From the NCBI GenBank assembly GCA_046331425.1, contig JAXLQU010000001.1:1-64000 (forward strand): a stretch of 64,000 nt of DNA, in the 5' to 3' direction. The notes under the pieces were generated by a model. The model had not been told where the DNA came from. It ran no database searches and saw only the letters and a list, made by a program, of their open reading frames with translations. Below are positions 52,608-61,332 of the stretch, one piece after another. Position numbers and translations under genes: made by a program. The DNA comes from JANNUT01 sp046331425 (GTDB taxonomy: Bacteria; Acidobacteriota; Polarisedimenticolia; J045). The number at the start of each line of letters is the position of its first letter. Position 1 is the first letter of the stretch.

Positions 52608-52687
52608 GCGGACCTGAGGATTTCAAGCGACTTCCTGACGATGACCCGTCCGAAGCGCGGGGAGGTTACGGTCGCGCGGCGTCGCCG

Positions 52688-54133
52688 TCAAGGCGACGGT
52701 TTCAACGAGCCGGCGATGAGTCGCGCCTCGAGGTGCGCCATGCGTTCCAACGACCCCTCGCGGCCGATCGCGGTCAGGACATCGAAGATCCCGGGACTGA
52801 CCGCGATACCGAGCACCGCCACGCGCGTGGGATGAATCAATTTGCCGGCGGCGACACCGAGCGATTCGGCCGTGCGACGCAACGCCTCCTCGAGCGGTAA
52901 CGGTTCCCATGTAGCGACCTGTTCGAATGCTCTCCGTAGCTCCGCGAGGCGATGTGCGTGTCCCTCACCGCCGAGGTGTTTTTCGACCGCGTCGGGCTCG
53001 TAGTCGACGTCGTTCACGATGTAGCGCCGCACCGAGGCGGCCAAGTCGATGAAGGTGCGTGCGCGCGCACGGGCGAGTTCTACGAAGCGTGGCAGGCGAT
53101 CGTCGAGCGAGCCCTTGGGAACACCGAGCGGAGTCAACCAAGGCGCGAGCCGCTCACACAGCGACGACAACTCCATGCGGCGCAAGTGTTCACCGCTCAT
53201 CCACAACAGCTTCTCGGTGTCGAAAACTGCGCCGGACGAGCCGACGCCGTCCCACGAGAAGAGTCGCGTCATTTCTTCGATAGTCATCAGTTCGCGATCG
53301 CCGCCCGGAGACCAGCCAAGCAGGCCGAGAAAGTTCAGCATCGCTTCCGGTGGAATCCCCATGTCGCGATACGCCAACACGGACGTGGCGCCGTGACGCT
53401 TGGAGAGCCGCTTCTTGTCGCTTCCGAGTATCAGCGGAAGATGGCCGAAGCGAGGCAACGGTGCTCCCAGCGCCTCATACAACAAGATCTGCTTCGGAGT
53501 GTTGCTGATGTGATCATCGCCGCGCACCACGTGGGTCACACGCATCTCGATGTCGTCGCAAACCACCGACAAGTTGTAGGTGGGTGTGCCGTCTGCGCGC
53601 AGCAATACCAAGTCTTCTATCTCATCGTTGGAAAACACGGTTTCACCGTGAATCATGTCGTTCCAGCCGGTCTTCCCGTTGGGCACCATGAAACGAACAC
53701 ACGAGGCTTCGCCTGCCGCATGTCGCCGCGACGTCTCTGCCGCGCTCGCGCACAACTGCTCGCGAGATGGTTTGAACGCGATGCCGGCGGATTCGGCCCG
53801 CGTGCGCTCGAGTTCGAGTTGTTCTTGCGTGACGAAGGAGTGATACGCCTTTCCCTCGGTGACCAGTCGCAGCGCTGCGGCTCGGTGTTGCTGGTAGCCG
53901 GAGGACTGATAGAAGGGGCCTTCATCCCAAGTCAGTCCCAGCCACTCCATCCCGCTGAGGATGCCGTGCACATGTTCTTCAGAGGATCGTTCCTTGTCGG
54001 TGTCTTCGATGCGCAACACGAACGTGCCGCCGGCGCGACGCGCGAAGAGCAGGTTGAAGAGCGCCGTGCGGGCTCCCCCGACGTGCAGATAGCCGGTTGG
54101 GCTGGGGGCGAACCGCACACGAATCGCACTCAT
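52688..54133 (-). CDS. gltX: Glutamyl-tRNA synthetase
   Basis: A 481-residue class Ib synthetase that charges tRNA-Glu with glutamate. The HIGH-type motif is in RFAPSPTGYLHVGGARTALF and the KMSKS-type motif is DKKRLSKRHGATS. Between them DLVLLRADGTPTYNLSVVCDD and THVVRGDDHISNTPKQ are family hallmarks. The C-terminal helical anticodon-binding region is complete (RRTAESLGVAAGKLIHPTRVAVLG). Both tRNA-Gln genes lie just downstream, and no glnS is visible, so it may also charge tRNA-Gln for the GatCAB route; this is inference. The start is ATG 54131-54133. Confidence 0.95.
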   Translation of the reverse strand: MSAIRVRFAPSPTGYLHVGGARTALFNLLFARRAGGTFVLRIEDTDKERSSEEHVHGILSGMEWLGLTWDEGPFYQSSGYQQHRAAALRLVTEGKAYHSFVTQEQLELERTRAESAGIAFKPSREQLCASAAETSRRHAAGEASCVRFMVPNGKTGWNDMIHGETVFSNDEIEDLVLLRADGTPTYNLSVVCDDIEMRVTHVVRGDDHISNTPKQILLYEALGAPLPRFGHLPLILGSDKKRLSKRHGATSVLAYRDMGIPPEAMLNFLGLLGWSPGGDRELMTIEEMTRLFSWDGVGSSGAVFDTEKLLWMSGEHLRRMELSSLCERLAPWLTPLGVPKGSLDDRLPRFVELARARARTFIDLAASVRRYIVNDVDYEPDAVEKHLGGEGHAHRLAELRRAFEQVATWEPLPLEEALRRTAESLGVAAGKLIHPTRVAVLGIAVSPGIFDVLTAIGREGSLERMAHLEARLIAGSLKPSP

Positions 54134-54169
54134 CGGTGACTCCTCAGCGCCTGATGAATCGCGGATTAT

Positions 54170-55150
54170 TCACGGCTGTCGCGGCGCTGCCACTCCTGTG
54201 GTTGGAGCTTTGGTATCTGCGGTCAGCGCCGCATTTCCCGGCAGCTCGGGATGCTGCCGCCAACCGCTGAGTCCTTCCGGGTAGAGCCGCACCTTGTCGA
54301 TCCCCAGCACGCGCGTCAAGGCGAACCAACCGGCAGCGCCGTCGGTTGGTCCACTGCCGACCACGATCAACTCCGACTCTCCGAACAGCCCACCTTTGGT
54401 TGCCGCGGAATCCAAGCGTATGCGATCGATCGATCCGCCCGGAAGAAACAGCGATGCCAGTGGAAACTGCGTCGAACCAGGGATACCGGGCCCGTCACCG
54501 AGGGAGCGCACATCGATCAGCGCCGGTTCAGCGGCGACGGTGGCCGCTCTCACGGCGGCCAGGTTCGCCAGCGGTGCCGGTTGCTCGGGAATCGGTTCGA
54601 GGGTTCCTGCGGGAGGGCGAGTTCTTCCAACAGTCGCGTCGATTGGGAAGCCGGCTGTGCGCCAGCTTGCGATCCCGCCGGTCAACACACTGCAGCGTTC
54701 GTACCCGGTCAGCGCGATCGTCCAACAAAGAAAGGCCGCTCTTCCAAATCCTGCAGGCGTGCCGTCATCGACAGCGACGATATCGCCGGTGTTTTTGATT
54801 CCCGCCGATTCGAGCAGTCCTGAGAGTCGCCCGCGCGTCGCCGACGAAAGCTCTGCACCCGGCTCGAGCGTGATCAACTCGATTGGCAGCGTGAGTGCCT
54901 CGGCGATCCGGCCCGCATCGAACTCGGTCGAGGGACGGGTGTCGACGATCTGCACCGGGCCGCTGGCATCGAGTCTCGCCCTGACTTCGCCGCACGATAC
55001 AAGTGCCGGGAGTGGTGGAGGCGGGGGAGGCGGCGGGGGAGGCGGTTCTGGCTCGCGCGCACACGCCACACTCATCGCAAGCAGTGCGGGTATCACGAGC
55101 TGGTGCGCATGGAAGCGACTGCCGAAGGTCTGACGAGGCGAGTGCGTCAC
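54170..55150 (-). CDS. Tandem-rhodanese lipoprotein lacking the catalytic cysteine, with an 11-proline run
   Basis: About 326 residues. GTG at 55148-55150 gives a signal (FHAHQLVIPALLAMSVAC) with a lipobox; an earlier GTG at 55198 is possible. Eleven consecutive prolines follow the lipid anchor. Two rhodanese domains come next: the first with IVDTRPSTEFDAGRIAEA and DIVAVDDGTPAGFG, the second with LIDVRSLGDGPGIPGS and IVVGSGPTDGAAGW. The active loop of the second domain normally starts with Cys before GSG; here it is Val, so sulfur transfer is unlikely. It probably binds a ligand or protein in the periplasm. Confidence 0.82.
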   Translation of the reverse strand: MTHSPRQTFGSRFHAHQLVIPALLAMSVACAREPEPPPPPPPPPPPLPALVSCGEVRARLDASGPVQIVDTRPSTEFDAGRIAEALTLPIELITLEPGAELSSATRGRLSGLLESAGIKNTGDIVAVDDGTPAGFGRAAFLCWTIALTGYERCSVLTGGIASWRTAGFPIDATVGRTRPPAGTLEPIPEQPAPLANLAAVRAATVAAEPALIDVRSLGDGPGIPGSTQFPLASLFLPGGSIDRIRLDSAATKGGLFGESELIVVGSGPTDGAAGWFALTRVLGIDKVRLYPEGLSGWRQHPELPGNAALTADTKAPTTGVAAPRQP

Positions 55151-55291
55151 AGGCGCATTGTCCCAAAGGTCCGCCTCCAAGTGTGTGTGAATTGACACCC
55201 CTGGAGCGGGCCGCTAGCATTCCGCCCCTCGCTGCTCGGGAATACAGGCAAGAGGCACTCCCATCGGCGATCTTCGTTAGACCTTTTTTGT

Positions 55292-55367
55292 GGGGCCGTA
55301 GCTCAGCTGGGAGAGCGCGTGACTGGCAGTCACGAGGTCGTGGGTTCGATCCCCATCGGCTCCACCA
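55292..55367 (+). tRNA. tRNA-Ala (anticodon GGC)
   Basis: A 76-nt cloverleaf with encoded CCA. The acceptor GGGGCCG pairs CGGCTCC and contains the G3-U70 pair that defines alanine identity. Anticodon stem CGTGA/TCACG encloses CTGGCAG, giving GGC. It lies 124 bp before the OmpA-family gene. Confidence 0.96.
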
Positions 55368-55491
55368 CTCTGGCGTTCGTCCGGAACGCTCGCTTCGCCG
55401 CTTTGCCAGCCGCGTTGCACCGGAACGATCCGCCAACCTTTTTCTACTACCCCGCCGGCTCGTTGCACTTGCGGGTGTCGGAGGAAGACTC

Positions 55492-56346
55492 ATGACGACG
55501 CGCTTGAACTACCGAATCGCCCAAGCCGGTGTCGCCGTCGCCCTGTTGGGCGTGCTGTGGGCAACAGGCTGCAGCAGCAGCAGCAAGAAGAAGGATCTGC
55601 CTCAGACGATCGAATCGAAAGTCACCGCCACGCAATCAGAACCAGATCGTGTTTCCTATATCGAGGTCAGCCCCTGGTCACTCGAGCCGGGCGGCACGGT
55701 TCAAGTCAAGGCTGGAGGCACACAAGGACGAACCGGCAAGGTGACGCTCAAAGGGCTGGCCGGAGATGCGGCCGGACGCGAGTTCGTCAAGCCGCTGACC
55801 GAGTCCAAGCCAGGCGAGTACTTGGCTGAATACGGCGCCACCGACAATCTGCCGGCAGGGGAGTACATGGTCGAGGTCGAGTTGTCGGGTGGCCCTTCCG
55901 GTCAGGCAGCCAAGCTCACGTCATCGCGCAAACTCGCGATCGTGAAGAAGGCGGTGGTCGATACTCTGGCGATTGCCTGCAGCGAAGCGCGCGCGACCTT
56001 CGAGCGCGAACCGGTTGCCTACTTCGAGTTCAATCGGGACGAACTCACCGCCGAGTCGCAGGCCGCCGTGGCGAGTGCTGCTGAGAAACTCCGCGGTCTT
56101 GGCGCCAAGCTGGGTAAGGTGACGATCGAGGGTCACTGCGACGAGCGCGGCGCACTCGAATACAACCTGGCGTTGGGGGCCCGTCGCGCGAAGCAAGTGC
56201 AGCGCGCGTTGAGCGCAGCGCTGGGGTCGGCGGTCACGCTCGATACGGTGTCGTATGGCGAAGCCAAACCGGTAGTGCCCGATGCAGCGAGCGAGGCCGA
56301 TCACGCCAAGAACCGGCGAGCGGTGTTGGAACTCAGCTGCAAGTAG
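55492..56346 (+). CDS. OmpA/Pal-type peptidoglycan-associated lipoprotein
   Basis: A 284-residue lipoprotein. ATG 55492 follows GGAGGAAGACTC and gives a signal with lipobox WATGC, then a Ser/Lys stretch. Residues ~40-140 form an immunoglobulin-like beta domain (YIEVSPWSLEPGGTVQVKAG; AEYGATDNLPAGEYMVEVEL). The C-terminal OmpA domain has VAYFEFNRDELTAES, VTIEGHCDERGALEYNLALGARRA and KNRRAVLEL, which bind diaminopimelate in peptidoglycan. It would anchor the outer membrane to the wall. It differs from classic Pal by the extra Ig-like domain. Confidence 0.9.
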   Translation: MTTRLNYRIAQAGVAVALLGVLWATGCSSSSKKKDLPQTIESKVTATQSEPDRVSYIEVSPWSLEPGGTVQVKAGGTQGRTGKVTLKGLAGDAAGREFVKPLTESKPGEYLAEYGATDNLPAGEYMVEVELSGGPSGQAAKLTSSRKLAIVKKAVVDTLAIACSEARATFEREPVAYFEFNRDELTAESQAAVASAAEKLRGLGAKLGKVTIEGHCDERGALEYNLALGARRAKQVQRALSAALGSAVTLDTVSYGEAKPVVPDAASEADHAKNRRAVLELSCK

Positions 56347-56370
56347 ATGCGTCGCCCCATGGTCGAAGAC

Positions 56371-56402
56371 AAAAACCCCGTTGCCTCGGCAACGGGGTTT
56401 TT
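56371..56402. terminator. Bidirectional terminator
   Basis: A perfect 15-bp stem (AAAAACCCCGTTGCC) with a TC loop lies 25 bases past the OmpA-family stop and 14 bases before the convergent gene's stop; it has T-tracts in both directions. Confidence 0.95.
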
Positions 56403-56415
56403 CATTGGAGCATGA

Positions 56416-56922
56416 CTACGCGAAGAACATCATGACGCGATAGACGCCGTCCGAGTCTCGAACCAAGAACAGATTGTTGTCGCGCGCGTCGTTGCCGTCG
56501 GCGCGCTGCAAGCGCAAAGCGATCGCCTGATTCACAGGCAAGCGGCGCGTTTTGTCGAGCGCGGACAGATAGCGCGTTTCGACCGCGCGCCCATTCTTGT
56601 CCGAGCGCACCACGCGTAACTCGAGCCGATAGATCTGGTCGGCGCCAACGGCGTTCTTGAAGGTGATGGTGTCGAACTTCATCCCCGCTTCCCAGACTCG
56701 CTCGACGTTCATGGCGGTGCCCATCGCCGTCCGTGCGCCGTACTGGATTTGTGGCTGCAGCGTGGCGATCAGCCTGTCCCCAGGTTTGAGCAGCGCGGTG
56801 ACATCGTTGGTGAGGTTGATGTCGAACTTCAGATCGAAAGCTTCCTCGGCAGCCGCCGAAGGCAGTGCCACCGCGGCGGTCAACGCCAAGGCGGCCCACA
56901 ACGAACGGTGTAGCAGACGCAT
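56416..56922 (-). CDS. Secreted protein of unknown function
   Basis: A 168-residue exported protein. ATG 56920-56922 follows GGAGGGAGAAGAA and gives the signal RLLHRSLWAALALTAAVALP. The mature part is a beta-sandwich-like domain (AFDLKFDINLTNDVTALLKPG; IYRLELRVVRSDKNG; LFLVRDSDGVYRVMMFFA). No family recognised. It is convergent with the OmpA-family gene across a shared terminator, and divergent from the small secreted protein at 57143. Confidence 0.7.
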   Translation of the reverse strand: MRLLHRSLWAALALTAAVALPSAAAEEAFDLKFDINLTNDVTALLKPGDRLIATLQPQIQYGARTAMGTAMNVERVWEAGMKFDTITFKNAVGADQIYRLELRVVRSDKNGRAVETRYLSALDKTRRLPVNQAIALRLQRADGNDARDNNLFLVRDSDGVYRVMMFFA

Positions 56923-57142
56923 TTCTTCTCCCTCCTTGTCACTCGGTAGAACCAATCCCCGGGGGTTGGCTCCTCCCGGCCCGTAAGAATCGTCCTCTCA
57001 TCTACGACAAACGGGCCTCCGATGGAAGCGGAATCGACCGTAGATTGTCACCCCCTCGTTGGACGGAAGGGGTAAGCCGACCCCATGATGGCCCCTGCGC
57101 CCCGAATGAGGGAAGCGCGAAGGCCGGAGAGGAGTGCTCGCC

Positions 57143-57475
57143 ATGATCTCTCGACGTTCGATGCTGCTCGCCTTGATTTGCTGGTTCGGCCTGGTTGTAT
57201 CGGCCGCGGCAGGTCCGACGGCCGTATCCGGCAAGATCGTCGAGGTCGACCTGCACGGTCGCACCATGACGGTCAAAGACGCCAAAGCCGGGAGAGTGCT
57301 GATCGAGGTGCCCGAGAAGGCCAAGCTGGTCCTCGACGGCGATGACCAGGCGATCTTGGAAGACGTGTTCAACGGCGATGTCGTGGAGAAAGCAACGGTT
57401 CGTGACGGGGGCGGCGGCCGACTGGTGTTGGTCAGTGCCGTGATCAGCTCCAAGCGCGAGCCGCGCGACGACTAA
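57143..57475 (+). CDS. Small secreted OB/DUF5666-like protein
   Basis: A 110-residue exported protein. ATG 57143 follows AGGAG by 8 bases; GTG 57134 is an alternative. The signal is SRRSMLLALICWFGLVVSAAA. The mature 80 residues (VSGKIVEVDLHGRTMTVKDA; VLIEVPEKAKLVLDGDD) have the strand pattern of DUF5666/OB-like metal or ligand-binding domains. It precedes the M50/HlyD fusion gene by 128 bp on the same strand and could be part of that unit, though the gap leaves this open. Confidence 0.68.
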   Translation: MISRRSMLLALICWFGLVVSAAAGPTAVSGKIVEVDLHGRTMTVKDAKAGRVLIEVPEKAKLVLDGDDQAILEDVFNGDVVEKATVRDGGGGRLVLVSAVISSKREPRDD

Positions 57476-57603
57476 CGCAGTGATCTGAGTCAGCTCCCGG
57501 TCGCCGACTTCCCGGCTTGTCGAGTGGCCGCTCTGGACCGAAGTTGCAGGTGGGGGTCTCGAACGACCTGGTGCCCATACCGGGCGAACCCCGCCGAGAG
57601 CCG

Positions 57604-60123
57604 ATGAACCTCACCGCCCCGAAGCCAGCGACGGGTTTGCCGCGAGTGCGGCCGGATGTCGTCGTGATGCCCGATGGCGAGACCGGGCGTGGCCGCATCG
57701 CCAAAGACCCGGTCTCTCGCAAGTACTATCGCTTCGACGAAGTCGAGGGGTTCATCCTCGATCGTCTCGATGGCCAGCATTCCGCGCTCGACATTCAAAT
57801 CGAGTTGGCAACCTGGCTGGGCGAAGAGTTCGCGCTGGAGGAGGTCGAGGAGTTCATCGACAGTCTGCGCGAGCGCGGGATCGCCGAATCGGACGGACCA
57901 CTGCTGCCGGCCTGTTCGCCTCAACTCGGAGCGAAGGTCATCGCGGCGCTCGAGCAAGGCGGCTTTGGTTTGCGCACCGCCGACGAGGCGCCACCGGCCG
58001 GAGTGGCGTTGGCGGTGCGGCGCAATCTGGACGAAGCGCGCCATTTCGATCTGGCGCTGAGTTACTTGCGCGAAGGCCGCTTCCATTCGGCGCTGCGTGC
58101 CTTCGAGGAAATCCTGCAGGCCAATCCGGCGAATGCGCGCGCCGCCGCGATCCGCGCCTTGTTGCTTCAGGCCGGTACCGCAGCGGCGATGAAGGCGGCG
58201 GTCGAACGCGCGCAACCCGAGCGCCAAAAAAGCTGGCTTTACTACCAGGTGCCGCTTTGGAACCCCGACCCATTCTTTGCCAGGGTCGAACCTCTCGTGC
58301 GCTTTCTCTGGACCCCAGCGTTTGCTTTTGTCTACTTGATGTTGGTTGCAGCCGCAGGCTGGCTGGTGTTGGCTCACGGCCGCGAGATGTGGCCACAAGT
58401 CCCGAGCCTATCGAGCGGTGCTTGGGGTGTTGGACTCGTCGCATTCGGTGTTGCACTTGTTGCCGTTCACGAGTGTTGTCACGGCCTGACATGCAAACAC
58501 TACGGCGGACGCGTCAACGAAACCGGCTTTCTGATGATCTTCATGATCATGCCGGCGGCGTATGTCGACGTGAGCGATGCCTGGTTGTTTCGCGAAAAAC
58601 GACAGCGAGTTCTGACTGGGCTGGCGGGGCCGATGTGGGATCTCGGTGTGGTCGCCTTGGGAATCCTGCTGTGGAACGCAACCCCGCCCGGAGGGTTGCG
58701 TGCGATGGCCGTGATGGCGATCGCGGTCTCCGGCATGAGCCTGGTGATGAACCTGAATCCACTCCTGAAACTCGACGGCTACTACATCCTTTCCGATTTG
58801 ACCGGCATTCCGAATCTGAAAGATGCCGCCTCCGACGCGTTCAGGAATTGGATGCGGCGGGTCCGGGGCGTTGCTCATCAAGGCACCACGTTGACGCGGA
58901 AGACCGCGTTGCTCCTCGTTGTCTACGGGCTGCTTTCGACGGTCTATTCGGTCTTGATCTTCTGGATCTTGGGTTCGGTGCTGTTTCACTTCTCGACCAG
59001 CCTGGTAGGACTGGCAGGTCCGGTTCTGTTGTTGGCAGCGCTGGCGTGGTTACTCCGTAAACCGCTCTCGTTGATTGCTGGAGCGACCGCCAAGCGAATC
59101 CACAGCATGACGCTCAAGGGGGCGCTGACCGCCGCGACACTGATGATCGTGCTCGGGGCGCTCTTGGTGTTGCCGCGGCCGCTGCGTGTCGGAGGGCCCG
59201 CCGCACTCGATGGCAGCGCGCGCGTTCCCGTGCGCGCCGAGGTTGCCGGTGCCTTGTCAGAGCTTCTGGTGCGTGAAGGAGACGTCGTAAAGGCCGATCA
59301 GGTGGTCGCTCGCCTGGCCCAGAACGAATTGAAGACCACGCTTTCGATGACGCAGTCGAACATCCTGCAAGCGCGAGCGCAGCTGGCGATGTTCGAGCGC
59401 GGCGCCGAGCCGGAGCGTTTGCAGCAGGCGCACGAAACGGTCCGTGCCGCGCAGACGGAGGTCAGTCATCTGGAAACGCGCACGGAGCGCTTGGCTCGCT
59501 TGCAGAAGGAGGGGCTGGTCTCGGCCGATTTCTTCGAGCAGACCAGCAAGGACCTGCAGATCCGTCGCGGCGAACTTCGAACCGCGCTCGAGGAATCGCG
59601 CTTGCTCGCGCGCGGAACCGCCCCGGAGAAGCTGGCGGCTGCCCGTGCAGAGGTCGCCCGACTCGAGACCGAGGCCAAGGATATCGAGCGCCGCCTGGCA
59701 GCATGCGAGCTACGCGCACCGATCGCAGGACGTGTGGTGACGCCGAAGCTGACATCGCACAGCGGCGACTACCTGGGTGTGGGCGAGGCCTTGTTGGAGA
59801 TCGTCGACACCAGCAAGCTCGTCGCCGATGTGCAGATGTTGGAGAGCGAGATCGGCGAGGTTCGAACCGGTCAGCCAGCGGTGCTGCGATTTACCGCGTT
59901 CCCCGATCGTTCGTTTCGCGGCACGGTCAGTGAGATTTCGGCCGCTGCCGTGGCTGATCCGCTCGGCCGCGCGGTGTTTCGTGTGCGCTGCAATGTCGAA
60001 GAAGGTACGGACATGCTCAAACCAGGCATGACCGGCGCGGCCAAGATCGAGTGCGGCAAGAAGCCATTGGTCGCCCTGATCGTGCGGCGTGTGCTGCGGA
60101 TGATCGATCCGTCGTTGCTCTAG
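57604..60123 (+). CDS. PqqD-like/TPR/M50 metalloprotease/HlyD fusion, putative peptide maturation-export protein
   Basis: An 839-residue protein. Residues ~15-95 (RIAKDPVSRKYYRFDEVEGFIL) match the PqqD-like leader-binding domain. A TPR-like segment (~150-215; FDLALSYLREGRFHSALRAF) follows. Membrane segments flank a site-2 (M50) protease core with HECCH at 289-293 and NLNPLLKLDGYY with metal ligand Asp391. From ~545 a HlyD-type adaptor has a lipoyl-like barrel (VPVRAEVAGALSELLVREGD), a coiled coil and a periplasmic barrel. The protein could bind a precursor, cut it in the membrane and guide it across the envelope. No ABC exporter is visible beside it. Confidence 0.88.
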   Translation: MNLTAPKPATGLPRVRPDVVVMPDGETGRGRIAKDPVSRKYYRFDEVEGFILDRLDGQHSALDIQIELATWLGEEFALEEVEEFIDSLRERGIAESDGPLLPACSPQLGAKVIAALEQGGFGLRTADEAPPAGVALAVRRNLDEARHFDLALSYLREGRFHSALRAFEEILQANPANARAAAIRALLLQAGTAAAMKAAVERAQPERQKSWLYYQVPLWNPDPFFARVEPLVRFLWTPAFAFVYLMLVAAAGWLVLAHGREMWPQVPSLSSGAWGVGLVAFGVALVAVHECCHGLTCKHYGGRVNETGFLMIFMIMPAAYVDVSDAWLFREKRQRVLTGLAGPMWDLGVVALGILLWNATPPGGLRAMAVMAIAVSGMSLVMNLNPLLKLDGYYILSDLTGIPNLKDAASDAFRNWMRRVRGVAHQGTTLTRKTALLLVVYGLLSTVYSVLIFWILGSVLFHFSTSLVGLAGPVLLLAALAWLLRKPLSLIAGATAKRIHSMTLKGALTAATLMIVLGALLVLPRPLRVGGPAALDGSARVPVRAEVAGALSELLVREGDVVKADQVVARLAQNELKTTLSMTQSNILQARAQLAMFERGAEPERLQQAHETVRAAQTEVSHLETRTERLARLQKEGLVSADFFEQTSKDLQIRRGELRTALEESRLLARGTAPEKLAAARAEVARLETEAKDIERRLAACELRAPIAGRVVTPKLTSHSGDYLGVGEALLEIVDTSKLVADVQMLESEIGEVRTGQPAVLRFTAFPDRSFRGTVSEISAAAVADPLGRAVFRVRCNVEEGTDMLKPGMTGAAKIECGKKPLVALIVRRVLRMIDPSLL

Positions 60124-60416
60124 CCGCTCGTTCTTCCGTTGTTCAAAGTCTGAACGCTTCGACTCAGCCTCGTCATCAAGACCACGGCCCTGGAGCCACT
60201 GACCAACTCAGCCGTCCTGATCGAGAAACACCGCGGATCGCGGCGAACCGAGGCGCATCACCCAAGTGCTCCCTTCAATTCCATGCAGCGTTGGCCCGAC
60301 GCTTGCTCTTGTCAGGGTGGTCGGGCTCGTACGCGGAGAGGTGTGCGAGTGAGATCCATGGACCAGAAAGGTCCCCAACGTTGAGGGCAGGGAAATCCTG
60401 CCGGAGGAGAGTCTTC
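60124..60416 (+). other. Long leader/promoter region before the LESR peptide gene
   Basis: I see no convincing gene in these 293 bases. The region ends with GGAGGAGAGTCTTC before the ATG. It gives the peptide gene room for its own promoter, separate from the M50/HlyD gene; no clear sigma-70 boxes can be assigned by eye. Confidence 0.5.
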
Positions 60417-60704
60417 ATGAGCCGTAAGCTGAACGTGCAAGAGCTCGAGTCGCGTATCGCCCCCAGCACCGGTCTCGCCACATTCCTGTCCAACTTGGCC
60501 AAGAGTGATTCGCAGATGGCGGCGCTGGTCAGCCAGTATGTCAACGCCAACGGTCAGGTCGACGTGAATGGCGCGGCGTCGGCGTGGAACGCGGCCGGTC
60601 TCGGTTCGAAGGTCACGCCGTTTGCCGGCAGCTTCAACGTGTCGGACAAGACCGTGCTTTCCGACAAGACGATTGCCAACATCATGCGCCTCCTCGGCAA
60701 GTAA
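60417..60704 (+). CDS. Small peptide with N-terminal LESRIAPS motif, putative substrate of the M50/HlyD protein
   Basis: A 95-residue protein with a strong ribosome binding site (GGAGGAG, 7 bases). It begins MSRKLNVQELESRIAPSTGL. The ELESRIAPS segment resembles N-terminal LEPR/LE-x-R tags found on large surface proteins in Planctomycetes and related phyla. There is no Sec signal, no membrane span and no cysteine. The rest is Asn/Ala/Ser rich and ends in a helix-like TIANIMRLLGK. A terminator follows its stop directly, so it is likely a separate transcript. I infer it is a precursor handled by the adjacent fusion protein. Confidence 0.82.
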   Translation: MSRKLNVQELESRIAPSTGLATFLSNLAKSDSQMAALVSQYVNANGQVDVNGAASAWNAAGLGSKVTPFAGSFNVSDKTVLSDKTIANIMRLLGK

Positions 60705-60726
60705 CGATCCAAAGCTTGGGTATTGC

Positions 60727-60756
60727 GAATCGAGGCACCTCCGGGTGCCTCGATTC
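60727..60756 (+). terminator. Strong terminator of the LESR peptide gene
   Basis: A perfect 13-bp stem (GAATCGAGGCACC) with loop TCCG is followed by GTTTTG, 23 bases past the stop. Confidence 0.9.
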
Positions 60757-60822
60757 GTTTTGTAATGACGCACTCGCCGGCACACGTGGAATCCGTGATG
60801 CATCCAGCGCCTGAAAAAGAAC

Positions 60823-60843
60823 GGGCGGCTTGGAGAGCCGCCC
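60823..60843 (-). terminator. Terminator of the 104-residue gene
   Basis: An 8-bp stem GGGCGGCT/AGCCGCCC with loop TGGAG, followed on the minus strand by GTTCTTTTTC, 30 bases past the stop. Confidence 0.85.
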
Positions 60844-60872
60844 GGAATCGAGTCGATCGTCTGTTTGCTGCG

Positions 60873-61187
60873 TTAGTCTTGCGGTGCCGGCCGGAATGAC
60901 AACGTTGCGCGTCGCGGCCGATGAACCTCGCCGAAGAGCGCGTGCTCCTCCGCACTCCGAACGACATCCTCGAGCGCCTCACGGACCCCCTCGGCGATCC
61001 CGAAGGTCAAACCTTTGAGCGCTCCACCCGGTTTGCCCTCGAGCTCGTAGAGCTTCCAGCGCACACTGGGACCAGCCTTGCCAGGGCTTTTGTAAGCGAA
61101 GACCTGGTACGTGCGGTTCCCCACCTGAAACGCGGTTTCAACGCCCGTTTCCGTGAATTCCCGCATGATCTCTTCGATCGTGCTCAC
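60873..61187 (-). CDS. Small cytoplasmic protein of unknown function
   Basis: A 104-residue protein starting at GTG 61185-61187 with AGGAGG 9 bases upstream. It is a soluble alpha/beta protein (VETAFQVGNRTYQVFAYKSPG; SVRWKLYELEGKPGGALKGL; GIAEGVREALEDVVRSAEEH). No family recognised. It is followed by its own terminator and divergent from the YdcF-like gene. Confidence 0.65.
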   Translation of the reverse strand: MSTIEEIMREFTETGVETAFQVGNRTYQVFAYKSPGKAGPSVRWKLYELEGKPGGALKGLTFGIAEGVREALEDVVRSAEEHALFGEVHRPRRATLSFRPAPQD

Positions 61188-61332
61188 CGGCGATTCCCTC
61201 CTGGCCTCGTAGCAAGCGCGCGATGGGCTCTCCGGCCTCGCACGAGGTGCCGTTACCCTCGACCCCTAAGCTAGGTTCAACGTTTCGGAAAGGCACGCTG
61301 CCTTGACACAGTACCTCGTCCAGAATCCGGAC

